This document shows, piece after piece, positions 55,553-64,000 of a stretch of 64,000 bases of DNA. Origin of the DNA: Acinetobacter calcoaceticus (GTDB lineage: Bacteria > Pseudomonadota > Gammaproteobacteria > Pseudomonadales > Moraxellaceae). Position numbers and translations under genes: made by a program. Below the pieces are notes generated by a model that saw only the letters and a program-made list of their open reading frames with translations, searched no databases and was not told where the DNA came from. The stretch spans positions 124,001-188,000 of the forward strand of contig NZ_JADVKT010000005.1 in the NCBI RefSeq assembly GCF_016508255.1, given 5' to 3'. Every line of letters starts with the position of its first letter. Position 1 is the first letter of the stretch.

Positions 55553-57157
55553 ATGACTACATATCAAACAGCGATTGATGCAATCCGCGAACTAAAAGCA
55601 AAATTCGGTAGCACTTGGCGCGATATTAGCCCAGAAGATGCTGCACGTATGCAAATGCAAAACCAATTCAAAACTGGTTTAGATATTGCTAAATATACAG
55701 CTGCGATTATGCGTCGTGATATGGCTGCTTATGATGCTGACTCTAGCAAATATACTCAATCATTAGGTTGCTGGCACGGTTTTATCGCACAACAAAAAAT
55801 GATTGCGAACAAAAAATACTTCGGTACGACTGAACGTCGCTATATCTACCTTTCTGGTTGGATGGTTGCTGCTCTTCGTTCTGAGTTTGGTCCACTTCCT
55901 GACCAATCTATGCACGAAAAAACTTCAGTACCTGCATTGATCGAAGAAATCTACACTTTCTTACGTCAAGCTGATGCAAAAGAATTAAACGATTTATTCC
56001 GTGCGCTTAAAAAAGCAAACGAAGCGGGTGATACTGCTAAAGCTGCTGAAATCACTGCTCAAATCGACGGTTTCCAAACTCACATCGTGCCAATTATTGC
56101 TGACATCGATGCTGGTTTTGGTAACGAAGAAGCGACTTACTTACTTGCCCGTAAAATGATCGAAGCTGGTGCTTGTGCGCTTCAAATCGAAAACCAAGTA
56201 TCTGATGCTAAACAATGTGGTCACCAAGCTGGTAAAGTAACTGTTCCACATGAAGATTTCATCTCTAAAATCCATGCATTACGTTATGCATTCTTAGAAA
56301 TGGGTCTTGATGACGGTATCATCGTTGCGCGTACTGACTCTGAAGGCGCTGACTTGACTCAAAAAATCCCAGTGGTTAAAGAGCCAGGTGACATTGCTTC
56401 TCAATACATCGGTTTCTTAGACACTGTTGAAATTGACATTGCTGATGCTCAAGAAGACGAAATCTTGATTAAACGTAATGGTAAATTACACCGTCCTAAG
56501 CGTTTGGCTTCTGGTTTATATCAGTTCCGTGCTGACACTCAAATTGACCGTGTTGTACTTGACTGTGTATCTAGCCTTCAAAATGGTGCTGACCTTCTTT
56601 GGATCGAAACTGCGACTCCAAACGTAGAAGAAATCGCACACATGGTTAACCGTGTTAAAGAAGTTGTTCCAAATGCTAAGCTTGTTTATAACAACAGCCC
56701 ATCATTCAACTGGACTTTAAACTTCCGTCAACAAGCTTACGATCGTTGGGTTGCTGAAGGTAAAGACGTTTCTGCATATGACCGTGCTAAATTAATGAGC
56801 GCTGAATATGATAATACTGATTTAGCTGCTGATGCTGATGATAAAATCCGTACATTCCAAGCTGATGCTTCTCGTGAAGCGGGTGTGTTCCATCACTTGA
56901 TCACACTTCCGACTTACCACACTGCTGCTCTTTCTACACATGAGCTTGCACAAGGTTACTTCGGTTCTGAAGGTATGTTGGCTTATGTTGCTGGCGTACA
57001 ACGTAAAGAAATCCGCGGTGGTATCGCTTGTGTTAAACACCAAGCAATGGCTGGTTCTGACATCGGTGATGATCACAAAGAAATCTTCTCTGGTGATAAC
57101 GCTCTTAAAGCACATGACGATGCTAAAAACACAATGAACCAATTCGCAGCTCACTAA
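55553..57157 (+). CDS. aceA: Isocitrate lyase
   Basis: Splits isocitrate into glyoxylate and succinate, the first step of the glyoxylate shunt. The 534-residue product matches the longer isocitrate lyase subfamily of Pseudomonas and Acinetobacter (about 530), not the 434-residue E. coli type. The catalytic Cys222 is in KQCGH (220-224), and SPSFNWTL is the substrate loop. Codon use is strongly biased to GCT, ACT, AAC and CGT, typical of a highly expressed gene. No aceB or glcB is adjacent. Confidence 0.97.
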   Translation: MTTYQTAIDAIRELKAKFGSTWRDISPEDAARMQMQNQFKTGLDIAKYTAAIMRRDMAAYDADSSKYTQSLGCWHGFIAQQKMIANKKYFGTTERRYIYLSGWMVAALRSEFGPLPDQSMHEKTSVPALIEEIYTFLRQADAKELNDLFRALKKANEAGDTAKAAEITAQIDGFQTHIVPIIADIDAGFGNEEATYLLARKMIEAGACALQIENQVSDAKQCGHQAGKVTVPHEDFISKIHALRYAFLEMGLDDGIIVARTDSEGADLTQKIPVVKEPGDIASQYIGFLDTVEIDIADAQEDEILIKRNGKLHRPKRLASGLYQFRADTQIDRVVLDCVSSLQNGADLLWIETATPNVEEIAHMVNRVKEVVPNAKLVYNNSPSFNWTLNFRQQAYDRWVAEGKDVSAYDRAKLMSAEYDNTDLAADADDKIRTFQADASREAGVFHHLITLPTYHTAALSTHELAQGYFGSEGMLAYVAGVQRKEIRGGIACVKHQAMAGSDIGDDHKEIFSGDNALKAHDDAKNTMNQFAAH

Positions 57158-57169
57158 GAATTGATTCAT

Positions 57170-57200
57170 AAAAAACCCGCTCACATGAGCGGGTTTTTTT
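57170..57200. terminator. Terminator between aceA and the NlpE-like gene
   Basis: AAAAACCCGCTC / GAGCGGGTTTTT, a 12-bp stem with a 4-base loop and T-runs on both strands. Confidence 0.93.
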
Positions 57201-57214
57201 ATAATTAAATAAAA

Positions 57215-57685
57215 TTATTTTTTCAAAACATAATGTTCAGCTAAAGAGCCTTCAATTTTCTTGCCTTCCATATCTAAAGCTGTTGCCGTATTTTCACCAA
57301 TAAAGAATTTACGGTTTTGACCTTTGTCATCTAAGGTAATGACTGAAGTATTGTCTTTGTCAAAAGTAAATGTGCCATGTGTTTTAAATGGCTTTTTATC
57401 ACCCTTACCAACGTAGGTCTCTGTTAATTCATATTTTTTACCATCTTTAAGTTCTAATTCAGTTTTAATACCTTCACAGTCTGCACACGGAAGTGTACCT
57501 TTATATGTACCATCCCAATCTAATGAGTTTTCTGCGGTGTGTGCAGTATCTACAGCATTGTTAGTCGTTTCTGTAGTTTGGGCAGGAGCAGAAGCGTGTG
57601 TCGTCGTATCTGCTTTATTTTCGTTTTTGCTACAAGCAACAAGAAGGACACTTACAAGTGCAACTGATAATAATGTTTTTTTCAT
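57215..57685 (-). CDS. NlpE N-terminal-domain lipoprotein
   Basis: A 156-residue lipoprotein: lipobox LVAC (Cys18), a Thr/Ala-rich linker (about 20-52), then an NlpE N-terminal domain with WDGTYKGTLPCADCEGIKTEL, a CxxC in its first hairpin, and EGSLAEHYVLKK at the end. NlpE relays surface contact and copper/redox stress to the Cpx system in E. coli. Here the C-terminal OB-fold domain of E. coli NlpE is absent, so a stress or copper role is inferred only from the domain. Confidence 0.9.
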   Translation of the reverse strand: MKKTLLSVALVSVLLVACSKNENKADTTTHASAPAQTTETTNNAVDTAHTAENSLDWDGTYKGTLPCADCEGIKTELELKDGKKYELTETYVGKGDKKPFKTHGTFTFDKDNTSVITLDDKGQNRKFFIGENTATALDMEGKKIEGSLAEHYVLKK

Positions 57686-57869
57686 GATGATCTAAACCTC
57701 GGAAAATAAATAAAAAACCAATAAACAGGCTATGAAATATGAGAGCTTAATAAAAGTTTAAGTATGTAATTTAATTTTAACAAAAGGTAAAGTGAGTAAA
57801 TTTTGAATATTCTTAAAAAGAAAATAAAAGTAGGTATTCACTAAAAAGATTTAATAAATACCCTATAAG

Positions 57870-58193
57870 TTACGACTGAGAAGAAACACCGCCTAATGAG
57901 TCACAAGCTGATTTATAAAGTTGGTACTGCTGCTTTAAAACCTCATCTAAAGGCATGTCGAATAACTCTTCACCATTCTTATAACTTTCTACATATGAAG
58001 TTGCTTTTTCTTTACTTACTGCTAAAGATTGCTGGTAGTAAGAGTTAATTGAGCTTGTTGCCATCTCGCTTGTCTCAACATTTTTACATTCAAAATTATG
58101 GAGAATTTTTTCTGCACGTTTGACCTCGCTAGATTGGCCAAAAATACACCCCGTTAAAAAGACAAGTGGCGTTAACACGAAAAAGAGTTTCAT
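57870..58193 (-). CDS. Putative lipoprotein of unknown function
   Basis: A 107-residue protein beginning MKLFFVLTPLVFLTGC, a compact lipoprotein signal with Cys16 in a LTGC lipobox. The mature part is helical and rich in Ser, Glu and Lys (SEVKRAEKILHNFEC; SYYQQSLAVSKEKATSYVES), with two further Cys. No domain is recognised. The ATG at 58193 fits a lipoprotein signal better than a TTG 21 bases earlier. It is divergent from ureD. Confidence 0.75.
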   Translation of the reverse strand: MKLFFVLTPLVFLTGCIFGQSSEVKRAEKILHNFECKNVETSEMATSSINSYYQQSLAVSKEKATSYVESYKNGEELFDMPLDEVLKQQYQLYKSACDSLGGVSSQS

Positions 58194-58394
58194 GGAGAGC
58201 AGGTATGGAAGCAACGATGGGCGCTATTGTATAAACAATTCCATAAGTTGCTGTGGTTTTATGTTAGACATTGATGATTTTTTAACTCATTGAAATAGAA
58301 AAATTGTATCTATTTTTGTCATTTACTTATTTTTCATATTTGGTGCGTATTTTGCTTATTAATTTAAGCCTTTATTTTGAACCAATGATCCAGA

Positions 58395-59270
58395 ATGAAT
58401 CAGGTACAACCATTTTCAACTAACCTTTCAGCACCATTTTGGTATGCGCGATTAGAACTTGGGTTTTGTTTTAAAAATTCACGCACCATAATGGATCATA
58501 GAAAGCATTATGGCCCTGTTCGGGTGCAAAAAATGCTCTGGCCTGAAAAGACCAGTGTTTGCCATGCCATTATTGTGCATCCTCCAGCAGGAATTGCTGG
58601 TGGAGATCATCTTACTTTTCAGATTGAAACGGAAGATCAAGCCCATGCGGTAGTGACTACTCCAGGAGCGGGGAAATGGTATAAAACTAATGGAAAACAA
58701 GCGTTTCAACATATTCATCTTAATGTGAGGGATCAGTCTATTTTAGAGTGGGTTCCGCAAGAAACGATGCTGTTTGATGGGGCTTTTGCATATTCGGAAA
58801 CTCATATCCATCTTGATGATGCTGCAAGTTTTATTGGGTGGGATATGTTGGTATTAGGCCGACAAGCACGTGCTGAGCAATTTGTTCAGGGAAGCTATCA
58901 CAACCAGTTTAAATTGTGGCGTGAAAATAAATTACTTGTTGCAGATACTCTACATTTTGAAGGACAAGATCGCTGGCTTAAATCATGTTTAGGTATGAAT
59001 AATCAAGCTGTTATGGGAAGTTTGTGGGCGGTGGCTCCAGAAAAATATCGTTCCTCACTTTATTTGGAACAACAGTTGGAACTCATGCGGGAGTTAATGA
59101 TGCGTATGGAAGCACCTGTGACATTAACCTTATTGGAGGATGTGGTCTGTGCTCGGTTCTTAGGAAATGATGTTCGACGTTGTCATGATGCTTTTGCAGC
59201 GATTCGAGCTAAATTACGCCGTTATTGGTTTGATTTAGATGAAGAATTCCCAAGAATATGGAAAACTTAA
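58395..59270 (+). CDS. ureD: Urease accessory protein UreD
   Basis: Part of the UreD-UreF-UreG complex that loads nickel into urease. The 291-residue protein has the family elements [43 protein letters not shown] and [18 protein letters not shown]. It is the first gene of the cluster. A 100-base gap to ureA contains a weak hairpin (GTATGCT / AGCATGC, 59310-59330), so part of the transcripts may stop or start there. Confidence 0.95.
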   Translation: MNQVQPFSTNLSAPFWYARLELGFCFKNSRTIMDHRKHYGPVRVQKMLWPEKTSVCHAIIVHPPAGIAGGDHLTFQIETEDQAHAVVTTPGAGKWYKTNGKQAFQHIHLNVRDQSILEWVPQETMLFDGAFAYSETHIHLDDAASFIGWDMLVLGRQARAEQFVQGSYHNQFKLWRENKLLVADTLHFEGQDRWLKSCLGMNNQAVMGSLWAVAPEKYRSSLYLEQQLELMRELMMRMEAPVTLTLLEDVVCARFLGNDVRRCHDAFAAIRAKLRRYWFDLDEEFPRIWKT

Positions 59271-59370
59271 ATTACGTTAAATTGCGTATTTAAAAAACAA
59301 TTAAAACACGTATGCTGCTTTTGAGCATGCATTTTGCTTAATAAATATAGATGCAATTTGGGGAAGAGAT

Positions 59371-59673
59371 ATGGAACTCAATCCAACAGAAAAAGATAAA
59401 TTACTTATTTTTACCGCAGGATTAGTTGCCGAGCGGCGTAAGGCTCGTGGCTTAAAGCTAAATTATCCAGAAGCGATTGCCTTTATTTCTGCTGCATTGC
59501 TTGAAGGTGCACGAGATGGCATGACGGTCAGTGATTTAATGCATTACGGCACAACTTTATTAAAGCGTGAAGAGGTGATGGATGGCGTGCCGGAAATGAT
59601 TGCAGAGGTTCAGGTTGAAGCGACTTTTCCAGATGGTTCTAAGTTAGTTACTGTTCATCAGCCAATCGTATAA
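59371..59673 (+). CDS. ureA: Urease gamma subunit
   Basis: A 100-residue structural subunit of urease, the full usual length. It starts [21 protein letters not shown] and ends VTVHQPIV, wording typical of the family. GGGGAAGAG precedes the ATG. Ten bases separate it from ureB. Together with UreB and UreC it forms the trimer-of-trimers that hydrolyses urea to ammonia and carbamate. Confidence 0.97.
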   Translation: MELNPTEKDKLLIFTAGLVAERRKARGLKLNYPEAIAFISAALLEGARDGMTVSDLMHYGTTLLKREEVMDGVPEMIAEVQVEATFPDGSKLVTVHQPIV

Positions 59674-59683
59674 AGGAGCATTT

Positions 59684-59992
59684 ATGATCCCTGGTGAAAT
59701 CATTACTCCGGATGCGGATATTGAACTCAATGTTGGACGACAAACTTTAAAAGTTATCGTTGCCAATATTGGTGATCGGCCTATTCAAGTAGGTTCACAT
59801 TTTCATTTTTATGAGGCAAACGATGCATTGCAGTTTGACCGTGAAATGGCTAAAGGCTATCGATTAAATATTGCTGCTGGCACTGCAATTCGTTTTGAAC
59901 CGGGACAAAGTCGTGAAGTAGAACTTGTCAGTTTGGCTGGTAAACGAGAAGTGTATGGCTTTGCAGGCCGTGTCATGGGTAAGTTGGATTAA
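59684..59992 (+). CDS. ureB: Urease beta subunit
   Basis: A 102-residue subunit beginning [16 protein letters not shown], with the conserved core [17 protein letters not shown] and [21 protein letters not shown] lies just before the ATG. The size is that of separate bacterial UreB proteins, not a fused gamma-beta form. Confidence 0.97.
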   Translation: MIPGEIITPDADIELNVGRQTLKVIVANIGDRPIQVGSHFHFYEANDALQFDREMAKGYRLNIAAGTAIRFEPGQSREVELVSLAGKREVYGFAGRVMGKLD

Positions 59993-60028
59993 ACATAACA
60001 ACGATAATGAGAGATACGAGTAAAAATT

Positions 60029-61729
60029 ATGAAAATGTCACGTCGTGCGTATGCTGAAATGTTTGGTCCTACGGTAGGTGATCGTGTTCGATTGGCAGAT
60101 ACCGAGCTCTTTATTGAGGTTGAGCAAGACTTAACGACATATGGCGAAGAAGTTAAATTTGGTGGTGGAAAAGTCATCCGTGATGGTATGGGGCAGTCTC
60201 AGCTTCTGGCAGATGAGGTCGCAGACACAGTTATTACCAATGCTCTCATTGTCGATTGGTGGGGCATTGTAAAAGCTGATGTAGGCTTAAAAAATGGTCG
60301 GATCTGGAAAATAGGAAAAGCTGGAAACCCCGATATTCAACCGGATATTACGATTCCTTTGGGTGCTGCAACAGAAGTTATTGCTGGTGAAGGACAAATT
60401 TTAACAGCGGGTGGTATTGATACCCATATTCATTGGATTTGCCCTCAACAAGTTGAAACCGCACTTATGTCTGGTACAACCACTATGGTTGGTGGTGGTA
60501 CAGGACCTGCCGCTGGAACCTCTGCAACTACAGTGACTCCGGGACCTTGGCATATTGCTACCATGTTGCAGGCCATTGATGATTTGCCTATGAATATTGG
60601 TCTGTTAGGTAAAGGTAATTTGAGTTTGCCAGATCCAATTCGTGAACAGATTAAGTCTGGGGTAATCGGGTTAAAACTGCATGAAGACTGGGGTTCAACA
60701 CCTGCTGCCATTGATAACTGCTTAAGCGTTGCTGATGAGTATGATGTGCAGGTTGCTATTCATACAGATACGTTAAATGAAAGCGGTTTTTTAGAAGAAA
60801 CTTTAGCCGCATTTAAAAATCGAACTATCCATACTTACCATACCGAAGGTGCAGGTGGTGGACATGCCCCCGACATTTTAAAAGCAATTGGACAAAGTAA
60901 CGTATTGCCGTCTTCTACCAATCCAACGCGGCCTTATACCATTAATACCATTGATGAGCATTTAGATATGCTCATGGTTTGCCATCATTTAGACCCAGCA
61001 ATTGCTGAAGATATTGCTTTTGCAGAAAGTCGTATTCGCCGTGAAACCATTGCTGCTGAAGATATTTTGCAAGATTTAGGTGCCATTGCCATGATGTCCT
61101 CTGACTCTCAGGCTATGGGCCGTGTGGGTGAAGTGATTTTACGGACTTGGCAAACTGCCCACAAAATGAAAATTCAACGTGGTCCTTTAGAAGGTGATAA
61201 CGAGTTTCATGATAATAATCGGGTTAAACGCTACATTGCCAAATATACGATTAACCCAGCAATTACACACGGTTTAAGTCATGAAATTGGTTCAGTTGAA
61301 GTTGGGAAGCTTGCTGATTTAGTGTTATGGAAGCCTGCTTTTTTTGGGGTAAAACCTTCCATGATTATTAAAGGTGGCATGATTGCAGCGGCACCGATGG
61401 GTGACATTAATGCCTCAATTCCGACGCCTCAACCCGTACATTACCGCCCAATGTTTGGTGCCTCTCCACGTGGCGTGCACAACACATGCATTACCTTTTT
61501 ATCTCAAGCAGCGATTGATGAAAATGTCGCTGAAAAATTAAACCTTAAAAAGTTAATTAGTCCGTGTAAAAACACCCGCGCCATTAGCAAAGCTGATATG
61601 AAACACAACACATATTGTCCTGTCATGCAGGTTCACCCTGAGACTTATGAGGTGAGGGCAGATGGTGAGTTATTAACATGTGAACCTGCTGAAGTATTGC
61701 CGATGGCACAGCGTTATTTCTTGTTTTAA
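60029..61729 (+). CDS. ureC: Urease alpha subunit (catalytic)
   Basis: A 566-residue subunit holding the two-nickel centre. All ligands of the Klebsiella enzyme are present at positions one lower: His133 and His135 (THIH), carbamylated Lys216 (GLKLHED), His245 (AIHTD), His271 and the C-terminal Asp359-containing SSDSQAMGR segment. The flap Cys318-His319 (MVCHH) is intact, so the enzyme should be active. A second in-frame ATG lies two codons later. UreE, UreF and UreG follow after 70 bases. Confidence 0.97.
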   Translation: MKMSRRAYAEMFGPTVGDRVRLADTELFIEVEQDLTTYGEEVKFGGGKVIRDGMGQSQLLADEVADTVITNALIVDWWGIVKADVGLKNGRIWKIGKAGNPDIQPDITIPLGAATEVIAGEGQILTAGGIDTHIHWICPQQVETALMSGTTTMVGGGTGPAAGTSATTVTPGPWHIATMLQAIDDLPMNIGLLGKGNLSLPDPIREQIKSGVIGLKLHEDWGSTPAAIDNCLSVADEYDVQVAIHTDTLNESGFLEETLAAFKNRTIHTYHTEGAGGGHAPDILKAIGQSNVLPSSTNPTRPYTINTIDEHLDMLMVCHHLDPAIAEDIAFAESRIRRETIAAEDILQDLGAIAMMSSDSQAMGRVGEVILRTWQTAHKMKIQRGPLEGDNEFHDNNRVKRYIAKYTINPAITHGLSHEIGSVEVGKLADLVLWKPAFFGVKPSMIIKGGMIAAAPMGDINASIPTPQPVHYRPMFGASPRGVHNTCITFLSQAAIDENVAEKLNLKKLISPCKNTRAISKADMKHNTYCPVMQVHPETYEVRADGELLTCEPAEVLPMAQRYFLF

Positions 61730-61799
61730 TGAGTTTTATAGAGGTGATTTACCTCATTAATTTAGATATGAAAGAAATAAATAAGGAGAGAGAAACTAA

Positions 61800-62282
61800 A
61801 TGAAAATCTATACCCAACGTCTTGAACATATTTCTCCTGATCAATCATTTGAAACGGTTGAACTAACTTTTGATACACGCCAAAAATCACGATTTCGGGC
61901 AACTTTATCTAGCGGTATAGATATTGGCGCTGATTTGCCACGTACTGGTGTTTTGCGTAGTGGCTCATATATTGCAACGCAACAGGGCGAAATATTACGA
62001 GTTGATGCTAAACCTGAACGTTTAATGCAGGTTGTTGCGACCACCGACTTTGATTTGCTTAAAGCCGCCTATCACTTAGGTAACCGACATGTGCCATTAA
62101 TGTTGACTCCTACAGCTTTATATTTTGAGCCTGATCATGTACTTGCAGAAATGGTAGAGGGGCTAGGGCTTAAAGTCTCAGAAACTGATCATCCGTTTGA
62201 ACCCGAAAGCGGTGCTTATGCGCAGCATAGTCATGACCATCGCTTAAGCCCAATTAAAGCTTTGCACCATGTCCACGCATAA
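61800..62282 (+). CDS. ureE: Urease nickel metallochaperone UreE
   Basis: Binds nickel and delivers it to UreG. The 160-residue protein has the N-terminal peptide-binding domain ([20 protein letters not shown]) and the metal-binding domain with GNRHVPLML. The C-terminal tail is modestly His-rich ([18 protein letters not shown]), shorter than the ten-His tail of Klebsiella UreE but likely to store nickel. AAGGAGAG precedes the ATG. Its end overlaps the start of ureF by 14 bases. Confidence 0.95.
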   Translation: MKIYTQRLEHISPDQSFETVELTFDTRQKSRFRATLSSGIDIGADLPRTGVLRSGSYIATQQGEILRVDAKPERLMQVVATTDFDLLKAAYHLGNRHVPLMLTPTALYFEPDHVLAEMVEGLGLKVSETDHPFEPESGAYAQHSHDHRLSPIKALHHVHA

Positions 62283-62934
62283 TGCAGCGCAATTATTGCA
62301 ACTACTGACACTGTCTTCTACAGCTTTGCCAGTTGGAGCATATTGTTATTCACAAGGTGTCGAAACAGCCATTGATATTGGCTTAATACACGATGAAACG
62401 TCAGCAATTGCTTATTTCGAAGAAGTGCTTGAGATGTTGTTGGTGAGGTTTGAGCTACCCGTATTAAAGCGTTTGATGCAGTATTATGATGATTCAGATG
62501 AGTTTTTAGTTTGGGCAAATTTATATAGAGCAAGTCGAGAAAGCAAAGAGCTTTTAGCTGAATCTCAGCAGCTGGCATTTTCTTTAAATGCGTGGATTAG
62601 AGATGTTTTAAAAAACCCTGTTGAGGTTAAAAAACAATTTGGTTTTGTGCCTGTCTATGCACAGCTCTGTGGACGATTAGAGCTTAAAGACGTTGATGTG
62701 CTTACAGCCTATACATTTACGGTTTTAGAAAATCAGATCTTAGCAGCAGTAAAAACTGTACCTTTAGGGCAAATGGCTGGACAAAGAATTTTATGGCATT
62801 TGCATGGGCTAGTACCACAGGCGGTGGAGAACGCTTTGCAACTTGCTGATGAACAATTAAGTAGTGCTTTACCTCGTTATGCCATGTTGAGCATGAAACA
62901 CGAAACACAATATTCACGGTTATTCAGATCTTAA
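62269..62934 (+). CDS. ureF: Urease accessory protein UreF
   Basis: A 221-residue helical protein in the nickel-loading complex, which couples UreG GTPase to urease. The N-terminal [21 protein letters not shown], together with a C-terminal [14 protein letters not shown] and [20 protein letters not shown], fits the family. Translation is coupled to ureE by the 14-base overlap. Confidence 0.94.
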   Translation: MSTHNAAQLLQLLTLSSTALPVGAYCYSQGVETAIDIGLIHDETSAIAYFEEVLEMLLVRFELPVLKRLMQYYDDSDEFLVWANLYRASRESKELLAESQQLAFSLNAWIRDVLKNPVEVKKQFGFVPVYAQLCGRLELKDVDVLTAYTFTVLENQILAAVKTVPLGQMAGQRILWHLHGLVPQAVENALQLADEQLSSALPRYAMLSMKHETQYSRLFRS

Positions 62935-62958
62935 GTTTAGGAAAAAAGGATAAAAATC

Positions 62959-63573
62959 ATGACAGAACGTAGTCCATTACGAGTTGGAATTGGCGGACCA
63001 GTAGGTTCGGGTAAAACTGCGCTTACACTTAATTTATGTTTAGCCTTGCGTAATAAATACAACATGGCTGTGGTAACGAACGATATTTATACCAAAGAAG
63101 ATTCAAACTTTTTAACACGTAACGAAGCGATGTCACCAGACCGAATTGTAGGGGTGGAAACAGGTGGCTGTCCACATACAGCAATTCGTGAAGATGCTTC
63201 GATTAATTTGGCTGCAATTGATGATTTGTGTGAAAAGTTTGAAGGACTAGAACTTATTATTATTGAAAGCGGTGGCGATAATTTAGCAGCAACATTCAGT
63301 CCAGAGCTTTCTGATTTAACTTTATATGTGATTGATGTCGCTGGTGGTGAAAAGATTCCTCGTAAAGGCGGACCGGGTATTACCAAGTCAGATTTACTCA
63401 TTATTAATAAAACTGACCTTGCACCAATGGTGGGTGCAAATCTTGATGTTATGGATCAAGATGCGAAACGCATGCGCGGAGAAAAGCCATTCTTATTTTC
63501 AAATATGAAAACGCAAGATGGGCTTGAAGAAATTATTCAATTTATCGAGAAACAAGGGCTATTCAAAGCTTAA
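62959..63573 (+). CDS. ureG: Urease accessory GTPase UreG
   Basis: A 204-residue SIMIBI GTPase that drives nickel insertion. P-loop GGPVGSGKT (12-20), the metal-binding CPH motif in [14 protein letters not shown], the Walker B-like [12 protein letters not shown], and the guanine motif NKTD are all present. GGAAAAAAGGA precedes the ATG. It is followed by the nickel permease gene after nine bases. Confidence 0.97.
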   Translation: MTERSPLRVGIGGPVGSGKTALTLNLCLALRNKYNMAVVTNDIYTKEDSNFLTRNEAMSPDRIVGVETGGCPHTAIREDASINLAAIDDLCEKFEGLELIIIESGGDNLAATFSPELSDLTLYVIDVAGGEKIPRKGGPGITKSDLLIINKTDLAPMVGANLDVMDQDAKRMRGEKPFLFSNMKTQDGLEEIIQFIEKQGLFKA

Positions 63574-63582
63574 GGAGAGATT

Positions 63583-64000
63583 ATGGACTTCATTAAAAAA
63601 TGGGGCATAGGGCTCCTTGCATTGTTACCTACACTTGTCATGGCACACCCGGGACATGACCATGAACATTCGGGTTTTATGGCGGGTTTTATTCATCCAT
63701 TTACGGGTTTAGATCATTTAGTGATGGCCTTGGCTTTCGGTGTTTTACTCTGGTCAGCAGCGAAACAATGGAAAATTGCGGGTGTGGTTACTTTGAGTGT
63801 CACCCTAATTGTAGGTTTTTTAATAGGTGCTCAAGGTTTGGTACCTGCAAATGTTGCTGAATATGGGATTATTGCTTCTTTAGTTGTTACAGCAATTGCA
63901 CTATGGACAAAATCAAATCGGATTTTACCTATCGCTGCTGCTTTGCTTGCAAGCTTTCATGGCATGGCGCATGGTGTTGAATTAGCACATGCAGGACATA
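63583..64000 (+). CDS. ureJ: HupE/UreJ-family nickel permease, 3' end outside window
   Basis: Open from ATG 63583 (AAGGAGAG just upstream) to the window end, 139 codons. It has a signal-like first helix (GLLALLPTLVMA) followed by the His-rich motif HPGHDHEH, GFIHPFTGLDHLVMALAFG and FHGMAHGVEL, all HupE/UreJ hallmarks of nickel binding and transport. It lies directly after ureG, consistent with supplying nickel for urease. The C-terminus is not visible. Confidence 0.92.
   Translation, partial: MDFIKKWGIGLLALLPTLVMAHPGHDHEHSGFMAGFIHPFTGLDHLVMALAFGVLLWSAAKQWKIAGVVTLSVTLIVGFLIGAQGLVPANVAEYGIIASLVVTAIALWTKSNRILPIAAALLASFHGMAHGVELAHAGH

Noticed and set aside
59310..59330. Hairpin between ureD and ureA as an attenuator
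   Set aside because: Stem of seven pairs with one wobble and only a weak T-run; noted under ureD but not called.

Overview
The window looks like chromosome of an Acinetobacter species, most likely of the A. calcoaceticus-baumannii complex. The grounds are the moderate AT-richness, a rubA-rubB-estB-oxyR cluster in the order described for Acinetobacter, a secreted aldose 1-epimerase, a ureDABCEFG cluster, and Acinetobacter-type versions of the TonB receptor, PaeA-like exporter and Wzi-like porin. Species is inferred; no rRNA or tRNA gene was found.

Layout. 1-7214: the 3'-truncated end of an MHS-type MFS transporter gene, a second peptide deformylase, a glutaminase-STAS fusion, an AraC regulator divergent from an Fsr-like exporter with a clear inverted repeat between them, a secreted mutarotase, and two small unknown genes. 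7215-10920: a strongly AT-rich accessory segment holding a decayed DUF559 gene and a two-gene nuclease/helicase module that I read as a Hachiman (HamAB)/AbpAB-type anti-phage system. 10925-18250: metH, a Pit phosphate transporter with a Pho-box-like site, and dsdA. 18255-24080: a large unrecognised protein, a structured intergenic element, small lipoproteins, a lipoprotein sulfatase with its lipoprotein formylglycine-generating partner, and a rhomboid protease. 24156-30293: nfuA with an IscR-like site, a Fur-boxed catecholate siderophore receptor, an unknown helical protein, a secreted lipase-like hydrolase and a beta-carbonic anhydrase. 30323-37943: tesA/ybbA-ybbP, a second rhomboid, mtgA and ppk1.

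38067-49281: oxyR, estB, rubB, rubA (read leftwards), an SRPBCC protein, a YqiA-like protein lacking its nucleophile, lysS, a Wzi-like protein, and cysDN preceded by a small overlapping ORF. 49289-58193: a DUF2239 protein, an unknown protein, a CitMHS transporter, a PaeA-like exporter, a LysR regulator divergent from aceA, and two lipoproteins. 58395-64000: ureDABCEFG and the start of a HupE/UreJ nickel permease gene that runs off the window.

Most of the window is core metabolism: sulfur assimilation (cysDN), methionine, glyoxylate shunt, urea use with nickel supply, phosphate and polyphosphate, iron and Fe-S, and oxidative stress. The accessory and less understood parts are the HamAB-like island, the exported sulfatase/FGE pair, the 515-residue orphan, the 20158-20252 element, the CysN C-terminal extension, and a terminator-like hairpin between rubA and rubB.
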